This document shows positions 55,977-64,000 of a DNA stretch of 64,000 nucleotides, in pieces. Source of the DNA: Oceanicola sp. 502str15 (lineage in GTDB: Bacteria > Pseudomonadota > Alphaproteobacteria > Rhodobacterales > Rhodobacteraceae); NCBI RefSeq assembly GCF_024105635.1, contig NZ_WYDQ01000001.1, forward strand, positions 1,674,001 to 1,738,000, read 5' to 3'. Numbering within the stretch: the first letter of the stretch is position 1; each line of letters starts with the position of its first letter. The notes below the pieces were generated by a model. The model ran no database searches. It saw nothing but the letters and a program-made list of their open reading frames with translations, and was not told the origin of the DNA. Made by a program: the position numbers and the translations under genes.

Positions 55977-56294
55977 TCAGGTCGCGCAGCTCTTGCAAAA
56001 GGGGGTCTGGGGCAACAGGTCGAGCCGCTGCTGCGAGATCTCGCCGCCGCATTGGGTGCAAAAGCCGTAGTCCCCGGCCTCGATCCGGGCCAGCGCGGCG
56101 CGGATCGCCGCGATTTCCGCCTGCCCCTGCACCCCGCGGCCCTCCAGCACCTCGTCGGTTTCGCGCTCGGTGGCCAGCTCTTCCCAGTCGGCGCTGTTGT
56201 GGCTCACCAGCTCGCCCTGGATGTCGTGCAACCGCGCGCTCAGCTCGCCCAGGCGCGTCTCCAGCGCCGCTTTTCTGGTGTCGATCTCGCTCAT
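55977..56294 (-). CDS. DksA/TraR-family zinc-finger protein
   Basis: 105 residues: an N-terminal helical region of about 70 residues, then the C4 zinc finger YGFCTQCGGEISQQRL...FCKSC. The coiled-coil tip Asp residues of real DksA (in its DxxDxA motif) cannot be identified, so it may be one of the DksA-like paralogues common in alphaproteobacteria. AAGGA precedes the ATG on the minus strand. Confidence 0.85.
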   Translation of the reverse strand: MSEIDTRKAALETRLGELSARLHDIQGELVSHNSADWEELATERETDEVLEGRGVQGQAEIAAIRAALARIEAGDYGFCTQCGGEISQQRLDLLPQTPFCKSCAT

Positions 56295-56429
56295 TTTCAG
56301 GATGTCCTTCTTCTCCTTGTGCCCTGTCTCACCCTAATCGGCTGGCAGGCAGGGCACCTTGAGGTATATCAATCGGTCAGGCCGGTTGGTTCCCTCGGCC
56401 AGAAACAAACCGCGCAAAAAGGACAGCCC

Positions 56430-56855
56430 ATGCCCCCTCGCCAGCTCACCCCCAAGCTCTCGGTGTCGCCGCAGATTTCGCCCGAGGAGGTGCAGGCGCT
56501 GGCCGAGGCCGGGTTTGCCACCGTCATCTGCAACCGCCCCGACGGCGAGGTGCCCCCTGGCTTGCAGGCGGCCGACATCGGCGCGGCGGTCGAGGCGGCG
56601 GGGTTGGTTTTCGTGGTCAACCCGGTGGTGCATTCCTCGATGACGCCCGAGGTGGTGGCCAGCCAGCGCGAGGCCATCGAGTCCTCGCCCGGCCCGGTGC
56701 TGGCCTATTGCCAGTCCGGCACTCGCTGCACCGTGCTCTGGATGCTGGGCGCCGCCGCCAGCACCCCGCCCGACGAGCTGATCGCCACCGCCGCGCGCGC
56801 CGGCTATGACCTCGCCGCGCTTGCGCCCCGTCTCGAGGCGCTGCACGAGGGCTGA
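56430..56855 (+). CDS. DUF442/TIGR01244-type phosphatase-like (sulfur transferase) protein
   Basis: 141 residues: LTPKLSVSPQISPEEVQALA at the start, AGFATVICNRPDGEVPPGLQ, and the P-loop LAYCQSGTRCTVLWML with CxxxxxR (Cys and Arg) as in dual-specificity phosphatases and DUF442 proteins. These act on persulfides or phosphates; the actual substrate is unknown. ATG 56430 is preceded by AAAAAGGA. Confidence 0.82.
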   Translation: MPPRQLTPKLSVSPQISPEEVQALAEAGFATVICNRPDGEVPPGLQAADIGAAVEAAGLVFVVNPVVHSSMTPEVVASQREAIESSPGPVLAYCQSGTRCTVLWMLGAAASTPPDELIATAARAGYDLAALAPRLEALHEG

Positions 56856-56879
56856 TCCGCCGCGCGCCCCGGCGCGGCC

Positions 56880-58106
56880 TCACGTGCCGGTCAGCCCCTC
56901 CAGGTCGGGCAGATCCGGCAGCGCGGGCAGCCCGTCTTCGCCCACGCCTCCGCCGCCGGGCAACTCCGGCAGCTCGGGCAGCTCGTCGTCGTCCGAGGCG
57001 TTGCCGCCGAGCCCGTCCAGGTCGGGAAGCCCCTCCATCCCGCTGCTCAGCCCGTCCAGCTCCGGCAGGTCGGGCAATTCTGGCAGCTCTTCGGACTCCG
57101 GCATCGCAGGCAGGTCGGGCAGCCCGCCCGCCTCATCGCCCACCGACATCATGGCCGCACCCATCGGGTCGACCTCGGGCATGGGCTCGGCCTCCTCCTG
57201 CCCGTCCGTCAGCCGCACCGCCCGCACGCCCGCGCTCTGGCCAAGCCGACCCCGCGAGATCGCCGTACCATCCGCCGTTTCCAGCCGCAGCTTGCCAACC
57301 ACGCCCTCGGGCAGCGCCAGCAGGTCGCCGGGGGCGAATCCCAGCACCTCGCCGATGCTCCGGTCGCAGCGGTGCAGCACCGCCAGCAGCGTCACCTCCG
57401 CATCCATCACCTGCGATTCCAGCCGCCGCTCCCAGGCCACCTTCTCGTCAAGGCTCGGCGCCGCCCCCGCCTCGCCGCTGGCCGCCGGCCGCCCTTCCGG
57501 CGCGCGCCCCAGCGCCGGCAGGATCAGCTTGCCCGTGCCCTTGCGCGCGCCCGATCCGAGGTCGAGCGCAAATTCCAGCACCCTGTAGGGCTCGTCCTCC
57601 AGCATAAGCCCCAGCGGGCGGGCATCCGCCAGGTGGCACGAAAACCCGAAGCCCGAGAGCCAGCTCGCCTCCGCCGCCTCGGCAAAGATCTCCTCCACCG
57701 CACCCAGCACCCCGTCGATCCAGTCGGCGCAGAGGGCGGCATCGGTGCGGGTGGGTTTGCGCGCGGTCGGGGTGCCGGTGGCGAGCTTGCCCGCCGTCTG
57801 CTGCTCGATCAGCGCGCCCATCAGCGCATTGTCGAGCACCATCACCCCCTGCGCTTCCTCGGGGCCTTCGAGCAGGGCGTAAAGTCCGTTTTCGGGCAGC
57901 TCGTCCAGCAGTTCGGCCAGCGAGCGCGTCGCCTGCCCGCTGCCCTCCGCGGCAACCACGAGGTGCAGCAGCTTGTCCGACACCCGCGCCATCACCAGCC
58001 CGAGCGCCTTCTCAACCGCAGGAAGCCCGGCCACGGCGAGGGCCGGGTCGGGCGCGGCAGCGTCAAGCTTCCGGCGCAGCACGAAGTCTCGTGAGGTGTC
58101 GGTCAT
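56880..58106 (-). CDS. FliM/FliN-like protein with acidic Leu-Pro repeat tail
   Basis: 408 residues from ATG 58106 (an alternative ATG at 58121 adds 5). The middle shows the FliM/FliN-type core: LESQVMDAEVTLLAVLHRCD, GEVLGFAPGDLLALPEGVVG and KLRLETADGTAISRGRLGQS. The last 110 residues are a low-complexity tail rich in L, P, D, E and G with repeated LPxLP units (LPELPDLPELDGL, LPALPDLPDLEGL). No other flagellar gene is near, so it may be a stray flagellar protein or a relative with another role. Confidence 0.75.
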   Translation of the reverse strand: MTDTSRDFVLRRKLDAAAPDPALAVAGLPAVEKALGLVMARVSDKLLHLVVAAEGSGQATRSLAELLDELPENGLYALLEGPEEAQGVMVLDNALMGALIEQQTAGKLATGTPTARKPTRTDAALCADWIDGVLGAVEEIFAEAAEASWLSGFGFSCHLADARPLGLMLEDEPYRVLEFALDLGSGARKGTGKLILPALGRAPEGRPAASGEAGAAPSLDEKVAWERRLESQVMDAEVTLLAVLHRCDRSIGEVLGFAPGDLLALPEGVVGKLRLETADGTAISRGRLGQSAGVRAVRLTDGQEEAEPMPEVDPMGAAMMSVGDEAGGLPDLPAMPESEELPELPDLPELDGLSSGMEGLPDLDGLGGNASDDDELPELPELPGGGGVGEDGLPALPDLPDLEGLTGT

Positions 58107-58219
58107 GGCTCCATCGGGCATATCCCACAGGGGGCGGGTTCGAGCCGTTTGTGCCACGCCGAGGTTTGAAATTGGTTAACCCCGGCTTGCCTTTGTCGCG
58201 CGCCCGCCGCGCGCCGCCC

Positions 58220-60925
58220 TCAGGCCGCGCGGCCCGCGCTTCCCGCCTGCCCGGCCACCGGCAGTCGCGCCCGGAAGGCCGCGCCGCCCCGCCCCGGCAG
58301 GTATTCGACCGTGCCGCCCAGCCGCGCCATGATCTCGCGGCAGATCGCCAGCCCCAGCCCCGCGCCCCCCGCCGCCGAAGTGTCTGTCAGCCTTGCGAAT
58401 TTCTCGAAGATGATCTCGCGGCTGCGCTCCTCGATCCCGCTGCCGTTGTCGATGAAGTCCACCGTCAGCCAGTCGCCGTTCTCCCCCGGCGTCTCCGCCA
58501 CCTCGATGCGCAGCTCCGGGGCGGGCGCGTCGCAATATTTTCCGGCGTTGGCGATGAGGTTGATGAAGACCTGCACCAGCCGGTCGCCATCGGTCACGAT
58601 CTGGCGGGCCTCGCTCTCGGGCTGGCGAAAGATCCGCATCCCCCCGCCGTCGGGCGCCGCCGAGGCCACCGCCCGGTCGATCAGCGAGCCGAGCCGCGCC
58701 GGGGCGAGGTTCAGGCTCACCTGCGCGTTCTCGATGACGCCGAGATCGAGCAGATCGTTCAGCAGCCGGGTCAGCCGCCGCGCCTCCTCGTGGATGATCC
58801 CGGCAAAGCGCACCTGCTCCTCCTCGCCCAGATCGCCCCCCTTCAGCAGTTCGCTGAAGGCGCGAATCGAGGTCATCGGGGTGCGCAGCTCGTGGCTGAT
58901 CTGGCTCAGGAAGGCGTCCTTCTGGATCGAGAGCTGGGTCAGCTTCTCGTTGGCCTCGCGCAGCTGGCGGGCGGTGTGGGTCAGCTCGTCGGACTTCTGC
59001 TCCAGCTGCGATGAGTATTCCAGGATCTGCTGCGCCTCGTCGGCCACCCGCATCAGGTCTTCCACCAGCACCGAGGAGCCGCCCGCGAGCTGCCCCACCA
59101 TGGCATGGGCCGTTGCCGCGCCCACCGACCCGGCCAGCTCCTTCTCGATTCGGCCCAGAAAATCGGGCGTGATCTCAGGCAGTTGCCCGGCCCGCCCCTG
59201 ATCTTCCGCCTCCCGCCGAAACACCGCCTGCGCCTCGGTTGCCCCCAGGATCCGCTGCGACATCATCAGCAGATCCTCGGCCTCCGCGCTCCCCCGCGCC
59301 CAGCCCCGCGCGCCCACCGTATGGGCAAAGACATTGACCACCTGCGCGCTCTGCAACCGCTCCAGCGGGCCCGGAAAGCTGGTGAGCGACACGCCCAGAA
59401 ACGCCAGCGTGTTCAGCCCCACCGACCAGAACAGCGAATGCACCAGCGGGTCCATCCCCTCGATCCCGAACAGCGCCCGCGGCCGCAGCCAGCCAAGCCC
59501 GAAGGGGCCCTCGGCCAGAACCGCCGCGCCGATCGGGCCGCCGGTGCCGAAGCTCGGCAGGAACAGCGTCCAGGCCCAGAGCGCAAAGCCGATGACCAGC
59601 CCCGCCATCGCGCCCCGCCGCGTGGCCCCGCGCCAGAACAGTCCGCCCAGCAGCGCCGGCAGCACCTGCGCCACCCCGGCAAAGGAAATCAGGCCGATGG
59701 CGGCCAGCGCCTCCGAGCCGCCCGAGAGCCGGTAATAGAAGTATCCCAGCAGCAGCACCCCGCCGATGCTGATCCGCCGCGCCGTCAGCACCACGGCGCG
59801 CACATCGCCCGCCACCGTCGCCGCGCCCACCTGCTGGCGGCGCAGCCAGAGCGGCATGACGATGTGGTTGGACACCATGGTGGACAGCGCGATGGCAGCG
59901 ACGATCACCATGCTCGTCGCGCTCGACAACCCGCCCAGAAAGGCCAGCACCGCCAGCCCGCCCCTCCCCTCGGCCAGCGGCAGGGTGAGCACGAAGAGGT
60001 CGGGGTTGGAGCCGGGCGGCAGGCGGTCGATGCCCATCACCGCGATCGGCACCACGAAGAGCGACATCAGCATCAGGTAAAGCGGAAAGGCCCAGGAGGC
60101 GGTGGCCAGATGCGCCTCGTCCGAGTTTTCGACCACCAGCACCTGGAACATCCGCGGCAGGCACAGAATCGCGGCCGCACTCAAAAAGATCAGCCCGGCC
60201 CAGCGGCTCGGCACCAGCGGCCATTCGGCCATGGGCGAGGCGTCGATCCGCGCCAGCATGTCGCCCACGCCTCCCGCAAGGCCCCAGACCACGAAGATCC
60301 CCACCGCCAGCAGCGCGACCAACTTCACGACCGCCTCCACCGCGATGGCGGTGACAACCCCGTGGTGGCGCTCGTTGGCATCGAGGTTGCGGGTGCCGAA
60401 CAGGATGGTGAACAGCGCCAGCCCGCCCGCAACCCAGAGCGCATTGCGCGCCGAAAGCTCCGGCTGGCCCGAGCCGGAGGCCTGGGCAAAGACATCGAGC
60501 GAGAGCGTAACCGACTGAAGTTGCAACGCAATATAGGGCGTGGTGCCGATCACCGCGAGCAGCGTCACCAGCACGCCCAGCGCGTTCGACTTGCCGTAGC
60601 GGTTCGAGATGAGGTCGGCAATCGAGGTGATCCGCTGGGTCCGCCCCACCCGCACCAGCTTGCGCAGCACCAGCCACCAGCCGGTGAGCACCAGCGTCGG
60701 GCCGAGGTAGATCGTCAGGTACTCCAGCCCCGAGCGGGCGGCGTAGCCCACCGCGCCGTAGAAGGTCCAGGCGGTGCAATAGACACTGAGCGAGAGCGTG
60801 TAGACCATCGGCGAACGCAGCCAGCGCGGCATCCCCCTTTCGGCCCGCCGTTCGGCCAGAAAGGCGACGAGGAAGAGAAAGCCGACATAAAGCAGCGAGA
60901 CCGCGACGAGCAGGTTAAACGACAT
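58220..60925 (-). CDS. sodium/solute symporter-histidine kinase fusion (CbrA/CrbS-like)
   Basis: 901 residues. The first 600 form a SSS-family transporter with about 12 membrane helices (YLTIYLGPTLVLTGWWLVLR, IADLISNRYGKSNALGVLVT). Then comes a coiled linker and the kinase: H-box FLSQISHELRTPMTSIRAFS with the phospho-accepting His, N-box VFINLIANAGKYCD, G1 VDFIDNGSGI and G2 GGAGLGLAICREIMARLGG. It belongs to a family that senses carbon sources such as acetate or amino acids. Its gene overlaps the small membrane-protein gene by 11 bases and the receiver gene lies just upstream, forming one operon. Confidence 0.88.
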   Translation of the reverse strand: MSFNLLVAVSLLYVGFLFLVAFLAERRAERGMPRWLRSPMVYTLSLSVYCTAWTFYGAVGYAARSGLEYLTIYLGPTLVLTGWWLVLRKLVRVGRTQRITSIADLISNRYGKSNALGVLVTLLAVIGTTPYIALQLQSVTLSLDVFAQASGSGQPELSARNALWVAGGLALFTILFGTRNLDANERHHGVVTAIAVEAVVKLVALLAVGIFVVWGLAGGVGDMLARIDASPMAEWPLVPSRWAGLIFLSAAAILCLPRMFQVLVVENSDEAHLATASWAFPLYLMLMSLFVVPIAVMGIDRLPPGSNPDLFVLTLPLAEGRGGLAVLAFLGGLSSATSMVIVAAIALSTMVSNHIVMPLWLRRQQVGAATVAGDVRAVVLTARRISIGGVLLLGYFYYRLSGGSEALAAIGLISFAGVAQVLPALLGGLFWRGATRRGAMAGLVIGFALWAWTLFLPSFGTGGPIGAAVLAEGPFGLGWLRPRALFGIEGMDPLVHSLFWSVGLNTLAFLGVSLTSFPGPLERLQSAQVVNVFAHTVGARGWARGSAEAEDLLMMSQRILGATEAQAVFRREAEDQGRAGQLPEITPDFLGRIEKELAGSVGAATAHAMVGQLAGGSSVLVEDLMRVADEAQQILEYSSQLEQKSDELTHTARQLREANEKLTQLSIQKDAFLSQISHELRTPMTSIRAFSELLKGGDLGEEEQVRFAGIIHEEARRLTRLLNDLLDLGVIENAQVSLNLAPARLGSLIDRAVASAAPDGGGMRIFRQPESEARQIVTDGDRLVQVFINLIANAGKYCDAPAPELRIEVAETPGENGDWLTVDFIDNGSGIEERSREIIFEKFARLTDTSAAGGAGLGLAICREIMARLGGTVEYLPGRGGAAFRARLPVAGQAGSAGRAA

Positions 60926-61286
60926 CGTCCCTCTCGTCGCCGGTGCCCGGCGGAAGCGGCGCCGAGAGCCTTGCGGCCACCAGCGCGGCCACCGCCGTCA
61001 GCAGCGCCCAGACCGCAAAGAGGTAGATCACGCCCGCCCGCGTCTGCGGCCCCTCGCCCTGCCCGATCCACAGGAGCGGAAACAGCACCAGCCCGAGCCC
61101 CACGGCGGGCAGCAGCCGGGCGGCATCCATCAGGCGGCGGCGGCGATAGGTCTGGCGGGCGAGGAACAGCGGAATATCCTCCGCGTCCACCGTGTCGGCA
61201 ATGTCGATCAGCCGCCGCCCCTGCACCGGCGGCGCGCCCGCGCTCCCGGGTTTCCCCGCGTCGGGGCCGCGCTCCCCCGCGCTCAT
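60915..61286 (-). CDS. small membrane protein in the kinase operon
   Basis: 123 residues: a polar N-terminal third, the segment AEDIPLFLARQTYRRRRLMD, then two membrane helices (LLPAVGLGLVLFPLLWIG and VIYLFAVWALLTAVAALVAA). It lies between the receiver and the kinase and overlaps both (4 and 11 bases), so it is translated with them and may modulate the sensor. I know no family. Confidence 0.7.
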   Translation of the reverse strand: MSAGERGPDAGKPGSAGAPPVQGRRLIDIADTVDAEDIPLFLARQTYRRRRLMDAARLLPAVGLGLVLFPLLWIGQGEGPQTRAGVIYLFAVWALLTAVAALVAARLSAPLPPGTGDERDDVV

Positions 61287-61651
61287 CCGCCCGCCAGCTC
61301 GCGCAGGCAGTCGAGCACCTCATCGTTGGAAAAAGGCTTTGTCATGAATCGGTTGGCCCCAAACTGCATGGCCAGCTCCCGGTCCTTGCCCTGCCCCTTG
61401 GCGGTGAGCATCAGCACCGGCAGGGCGGCGGTGGCCTCGTCGGCCCGCAGCTCGCGCAGAATGTCGAAGCCCGATTTGCCCGGCAGCATCACGTCCAGCA
61501 CCATCACGTCGGGGCGCGCCCGCGCCACCGCCTCCAGCGCCGTGGCCCCGTCCGAATGCGTGTCCACCCGCCAGCCGTCCCGGCTCAGGATGAACCGGAT
61601 CGCCTCGATGATGTTCGGCTCGTCTTCCACCAGAAGCACCCGCTTGCTCAA
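61283..61651 (-). CDS. single-domain response regulator
   Basis: 122 residues, receiver domain only: VLLVEDEP (acidic pocket), VMVLDVMLPGKSG with phospho-Asp, VLMLTAKG (Thr) and RFMTKPF (Lys). The start is TTG at 61651 with GGGAGGGG nine bases upstream; the longer frame further upstream is not plausible. With no output domain it may relay phosphate to another protein. It is the first gene of the operon with the symporter-kinase. Confidence 0.85.
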   Translation of the reverse strand: MSKRVLLVEDEPNIIEAIRFILSRDGWRVDTHSDGATALEAVARARPDVMVLDVMLPGKSGFDILRELRADEATAALPVLMLTAKGQGKDRELAMQFGANRFMTKPFSNDEVLDCLRELAGG

Positions 61652-61802
61652 CCGAAGCCCCTCCCTTTGCCCCCCGCTGCCCCTCTCCGCAGCTGTGGGC
61701 GCCATATGACACCCTTGCACCGAGCCTGTCAAAACGACGGCGCGCCCAGCGCCGCGGACCCGCCCCCTTGCACCCCGTGCCCCGCATGCCCACCTGCTCC
61801 CC

Positions 61803-62195
61803 ATGGCCCCGCACCCCTGCATCCCCGCCGACAAGCACGATCTCCCCGCCGTCCGGCGCGCCGCGGCCCTCCCCGCGCAGGAGCTTGTCCCGCTCCTGCC
61901 CGCGCTGCTCGAATGGGTGCAGGATGCCAACTGGCCCGTGGCCCGACCGGTCGCCGCCCTGCTCGCCAGCACCGGCGAGCCCCTCCTGCCCCACCTCGAA
62001 ACCGTGTTTGCAGGTGAAGATTCCGTCTGGAAATACTGGATCATCGACCTGGTGGTTCCCGCCCTCTCCCCCGAGGTGCGTGCCCCGCTCCATAGCCGCC
62101 TCACCCAACTGGCCGACTCACCCGCCCCCGGCGATCGCGCCGAAGAGGTCCACCTCGTCGCCCGGCAGGCGCTCGACACCGCCGCCCGCCCCTGA
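61803..62195 (+). CDS. DUF5071-like HEAT-type protein
   Basis: 130 residues: KHDLPAVRRAAALPAQELVP, LLPALLEWVQDANWPVARPV and VWKYWIIDLVVPALSPEV. The 'PxDKHDxxA...LL.WLQD.NWPVA' pattern is that of DUF5071, small helical repeat proteins of unknown role. ATG 61803 follows CTGCTCCCC, a poor ribosome site. Confidence 0.7.
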   Translation: MAPHPCIPADKHDLPAVRRAAALPAQELVPLLPALLEWVQDANWPVARPVAALLASTGEPLLPHLETVFAGEDSVWKYWIIDLVVPALSPEVRAPLHSRLTQLADSPAPGDRAEEVHLVARQALDTAARP

Positions 62196-62504
62196 TGCTG
62201 CTGAAACTCCGCCCCCCAGCGCGGCGATCCCGCCGCCCGCAACCGCGCCAAACCATGGCCCACAGACACGCCCGGGCCTTCCCGGCCTGAGCCCAGCGCC
62301 ACCGCGCCCTCCCCCGCCACAGGCCCGCCGCAACCCATGTCGCACCCGGCCAAATTTCCGCCAACTGCGACCACTTGCACATTGCCGATCCCGAACACCT
62401 TCCCTAAAAGCGGGAAAAGAAGGGAGAGCCGGGCCGTGCTGTGCGCAGTGCTGGCCCATGTCTCGACCGCTCGGACAACCTACGCAAGCCGGGAGGCAGC
62501 ACCT
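62196..62504 (+). promoter_or_regulatory. leader region of ctaD
   Basis: A 309-base gap with no gene seen. A possible promoter pair is TTGCCG and CTAAAA, spaced 16 bases (about 62380-62407), weak. GGGAGG at 62491-62496 is the ribosome site for the ATG at 62505. Confidence 0.35.
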
Positions 62505-64000
62505 ATGGCGGACGCCACCGTTCACGGTCACGACCACGAGGACAACCGGTCCTTTTTCACCCGCTGGTTCATGTCGACGAACCACAAGGATATCGGCATC
62601 CTCTACCTCTTCACCGCAGCGGCGGTAGGCTTCGTTTCCGTCGCCTTCACCGTCTTCATGCGGATGGAGCTGATGGAGCCGGGCGTCCAGTTCATGTGCA
62701 TGGAAGGCACCCGGATGTTCGGGGGCGAGGATTGCACCCCCAACGGCCACCTCTGGAACGTGCTGGTCACCGCCCACGGCATCCTGATGATGTTCTTCGT
62801 GGTGATCCCGGCGCTCTTCGGCGGCTTCGGCAACTACCTGATGCCGCTCCAGATCGGCGCGCCCGACATGGCGTTCCCGCGGATGAACAACCTCTCCTAC
62901 TGGCTCTACGTCGCAGGCACCGGCCTCGCGATTGCCTCGGTGCTCTCGCCCGGCGGCAACGGCGAGACCGGCTCGGGTGTGGGCTGGGTGCTCTACCCGC
63001 CGCTCTCGGTGCGTGAGGGCGGCTACTCGATGGATCTCGCGATCTTCGCCGTGCACGTCTCGGGCGCCAGCTCGATCCTCGGCGCGATCAACATGATCAC
63101 CACCTTCCTGAACATGCGTGCCCCCGGCATGACCCTGTTCAAGGTGCCGCTGTTCAGCTGGTCGATCTTCGTCACCGCATGGCTGATCCTTCTGGCCCTG
63201 CCCGTGCTGGCCGGCGCCATCACCATGCTGCTGACCGACCGGAACTTCGGAACCACCTTCTTCGACCCCGCAGGCGGCGGCGATCCGATCCTCTACCAGC
63301 ACATCCTGTGGTTCTTCGGACACCCCGAGGTCTACATCATCATCCTGCCGGGCTTCGGCATCATCTCCCACGTCATCGCCACCTTCTCGCGCAAGCCGGT
63401 CTTCGGCTACCTGCCGATGGTCTGGGCGCTGATCGGCATCGGGGTGCTCGGCTTCGTCGTCTGGGCGCACCACATGTACACCGTGGGGATGAGCCTGTCG
63501 CAGCAGAGCTACTTCATGCTGGCAACCATGGTGATCGCGGTGCCCACAGGCATCAAGATCTTCTCCTGGATCGCGACGATGTGGGGCGGCTCGATCGAGT
63601 TCAAGACGCCGATGCTCTGGGCCTTCGGCTTCCTGTTCCTCTTCACCGTGGGCGGCGTCACCGGCGTTGTGCTCTCGCAGGCCGGCATCGACCGGGCGTA
63701 TCATGACACCTACTACGTCGTGGCGCACTTCCACTACGTGATGAGCCTTGGCGCGATCTTCTGCATCTTCGCGGGGATCTACTTCTACTTCCCCAAGTTC
63801 ACCGGCAAGATGTATCCCGAATGGGCCGGCAAGCTGCACTTCTGGGCGATGTTCATCGGCGCCAACCTGACCTTCTTCCCCCAGCACTTCCTGGGCCGTC
63901 AGGGCATGCCGCGCCGCTACATCGACTACCCCGAGGCCTTTGCCTACTATAACCACATCTCCTCGATGGGCGCGTTCCTGTCCTTTGCCAGCTTCCTGTT
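62505..64000 (+). CDS. ctaD: cytochrome c oxidase subunit I (partial, 3' end outside window)
   Basis: 498 codons present without a stop. The chain starts [20 protein letters not shown] after a 23-residue N-terminal leader rich in His and Asp. Heme and copper ligands seen are [10 protein letters not shown] (heme a His), [16 protein letters not shown] with the His-Tyr crosslink region, WAHHMYTVG (CuB His pair) and [10 protein letters not shown] (heme a3 and a His). The ExE K-channel/D-channel set (NHKDIG, GHPEV) indicates an A-type aa3 oxidase of the inner membrane. Its 3' end is cut by the window. Confidence 0.95.
   Translation, partial: MADATVHGHDHEDNRSFFTRWFMSTNHKDIGILYLFTAAAVGFVSVAFTVFMRMELMEPGVQFMCMEGTRMFGGEDCTPNGHLWNVLVTAHGILMMFFVVIPALFGGFGNYLMPLQIGAPDMAFPRMNNLSYWLYVAGTGLAIASVLSPGGNGETGSGVGWVLYPPLSVREGGYSMDLAIFAVHVSGASSILGAINMITTFLNMRAPGMTLFKVPLFSWSIFVTAWLILLALPVLAGAITMLLTDRNFGTTFFDPAGGGDPILYQHILWFFGHPEVYIIILPGFGIISHVIATFSRKPVFGYLPMVWALIGIGVLGFVVWAHHMYTVGMSLSQQSYFMLATMVIAVPTGIKIFSWIATMWGGSIEFKTPMLWAFGFLFLFTVGGVTGVVLSQAGIDRAYHDTYYVVAHFHYVMSLGAIFCIFAGIYFYFPKFTGKMYPEWAGKLHFWAMFIGANLTFFPQHFLGRQGMPRRYIDYPEAFAYYNHISSMGAFLSFASFL

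Overview
The window is 64 kb of a GC-rich alphaproteobacterial chromosome, most likely a marine-type Rhodobacterales (Roseobacter/Paracoccus relatives). The reasons are the many solute-binding-protein transporters (ABC and TRAP), a GapR/DUF2312 protein, a Hint-domain protein, a FliM/FliN-like protein, a DksA-type zinc-finger protein and an alphaproteobacterial ctaD. Taxonomy is inferred from gene content only.

Region 1 (1-8.2 kb): the end of a PHB-depolymerase-type esterase, then a tight operon for fatty-acid beta-oxidation (fadE, thiolase, fadJ, CoA-transferase/hydrolase). Region 2 (8.3-19.3 kb): an AraC-type regulator diverges from a Liv-type ABC transporter operon that runs into an aromatic-aldehyde-type dehydrogenase and an SDR. 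Next to it are a cupin of the 2,4'-dihydroxyacetophenone dioxygenase type, an IclR regulator and a ThDP-dependent enzyme. This looks like one uptake-and-degradation unit for an aromatic or 2-oxo acid. Region 3 (19.5-26.1 kb): a LysR regulator, a Pot-type ABC transporter with a fused double permease, a creatininase-family amidohydrolase and a Rid-like protein. Region 4 (26.2-34.5 kb, minus strand): a complete Dpp/Opp-type ABC transporter followed by a CocE/NonD-type serine hydrolase and a CapA-like protein. Region 5 (34.6-40.6 kb): a LysR regulator, a TRAP transporter (P, Q, M), an amidase and a 53-residue membrane protein. Each block pairs one uptake system with hydrolases and, in most cases, a regulator.

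Region 6 (about 40.9-49.4 kb) is an 8.5 kb integrative element inserted in the 3' half of a tRNA-Thr(UGU) gene. A 45-bp copy of the tRNA 3' end remains at the left edge and the intact tRNA lies at the right edge; both carry the same 17-bp core. The element has lower GC and carries a tyrosine integrase, an excisionase-like HTH protein, a membrane-anchored hypothetical protein and a serine resolvase. Its cargo is a three-gene operon: an unrecognised 459-residue protein followed by two different reverse transcriptases with intact catalytic motifs (YADD and YVDD). The RT pair resembles the two-RT antiphage system DRT type 3 (UG3 + UG8). Just downstream, an ACACACA tract sits in the loop of an imperfect 10-bp stem, a candidate for the system's template RNA. 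The extra upstream gene, separated from the first RT by a single in-frame TAG, is the most novel feature of the window.

Region 7 (49.4-64 kb) is ordinary chromosome with mixed genes: an iron-type ABC permease, a Hint-domain protein, a GapR-like protein, a FadJ-like protein whose dehydrogenase half has lost key residues, a DksA-like protein, a DUF442-type protein, a FliM/FliN-like protein with an acidic Leu-Pro tail, a symporter-histidine kinase with a receiver-only partner, a DUF5071-like protein, and the start of cytochrome c oxidase subunit I, cut by the window end.
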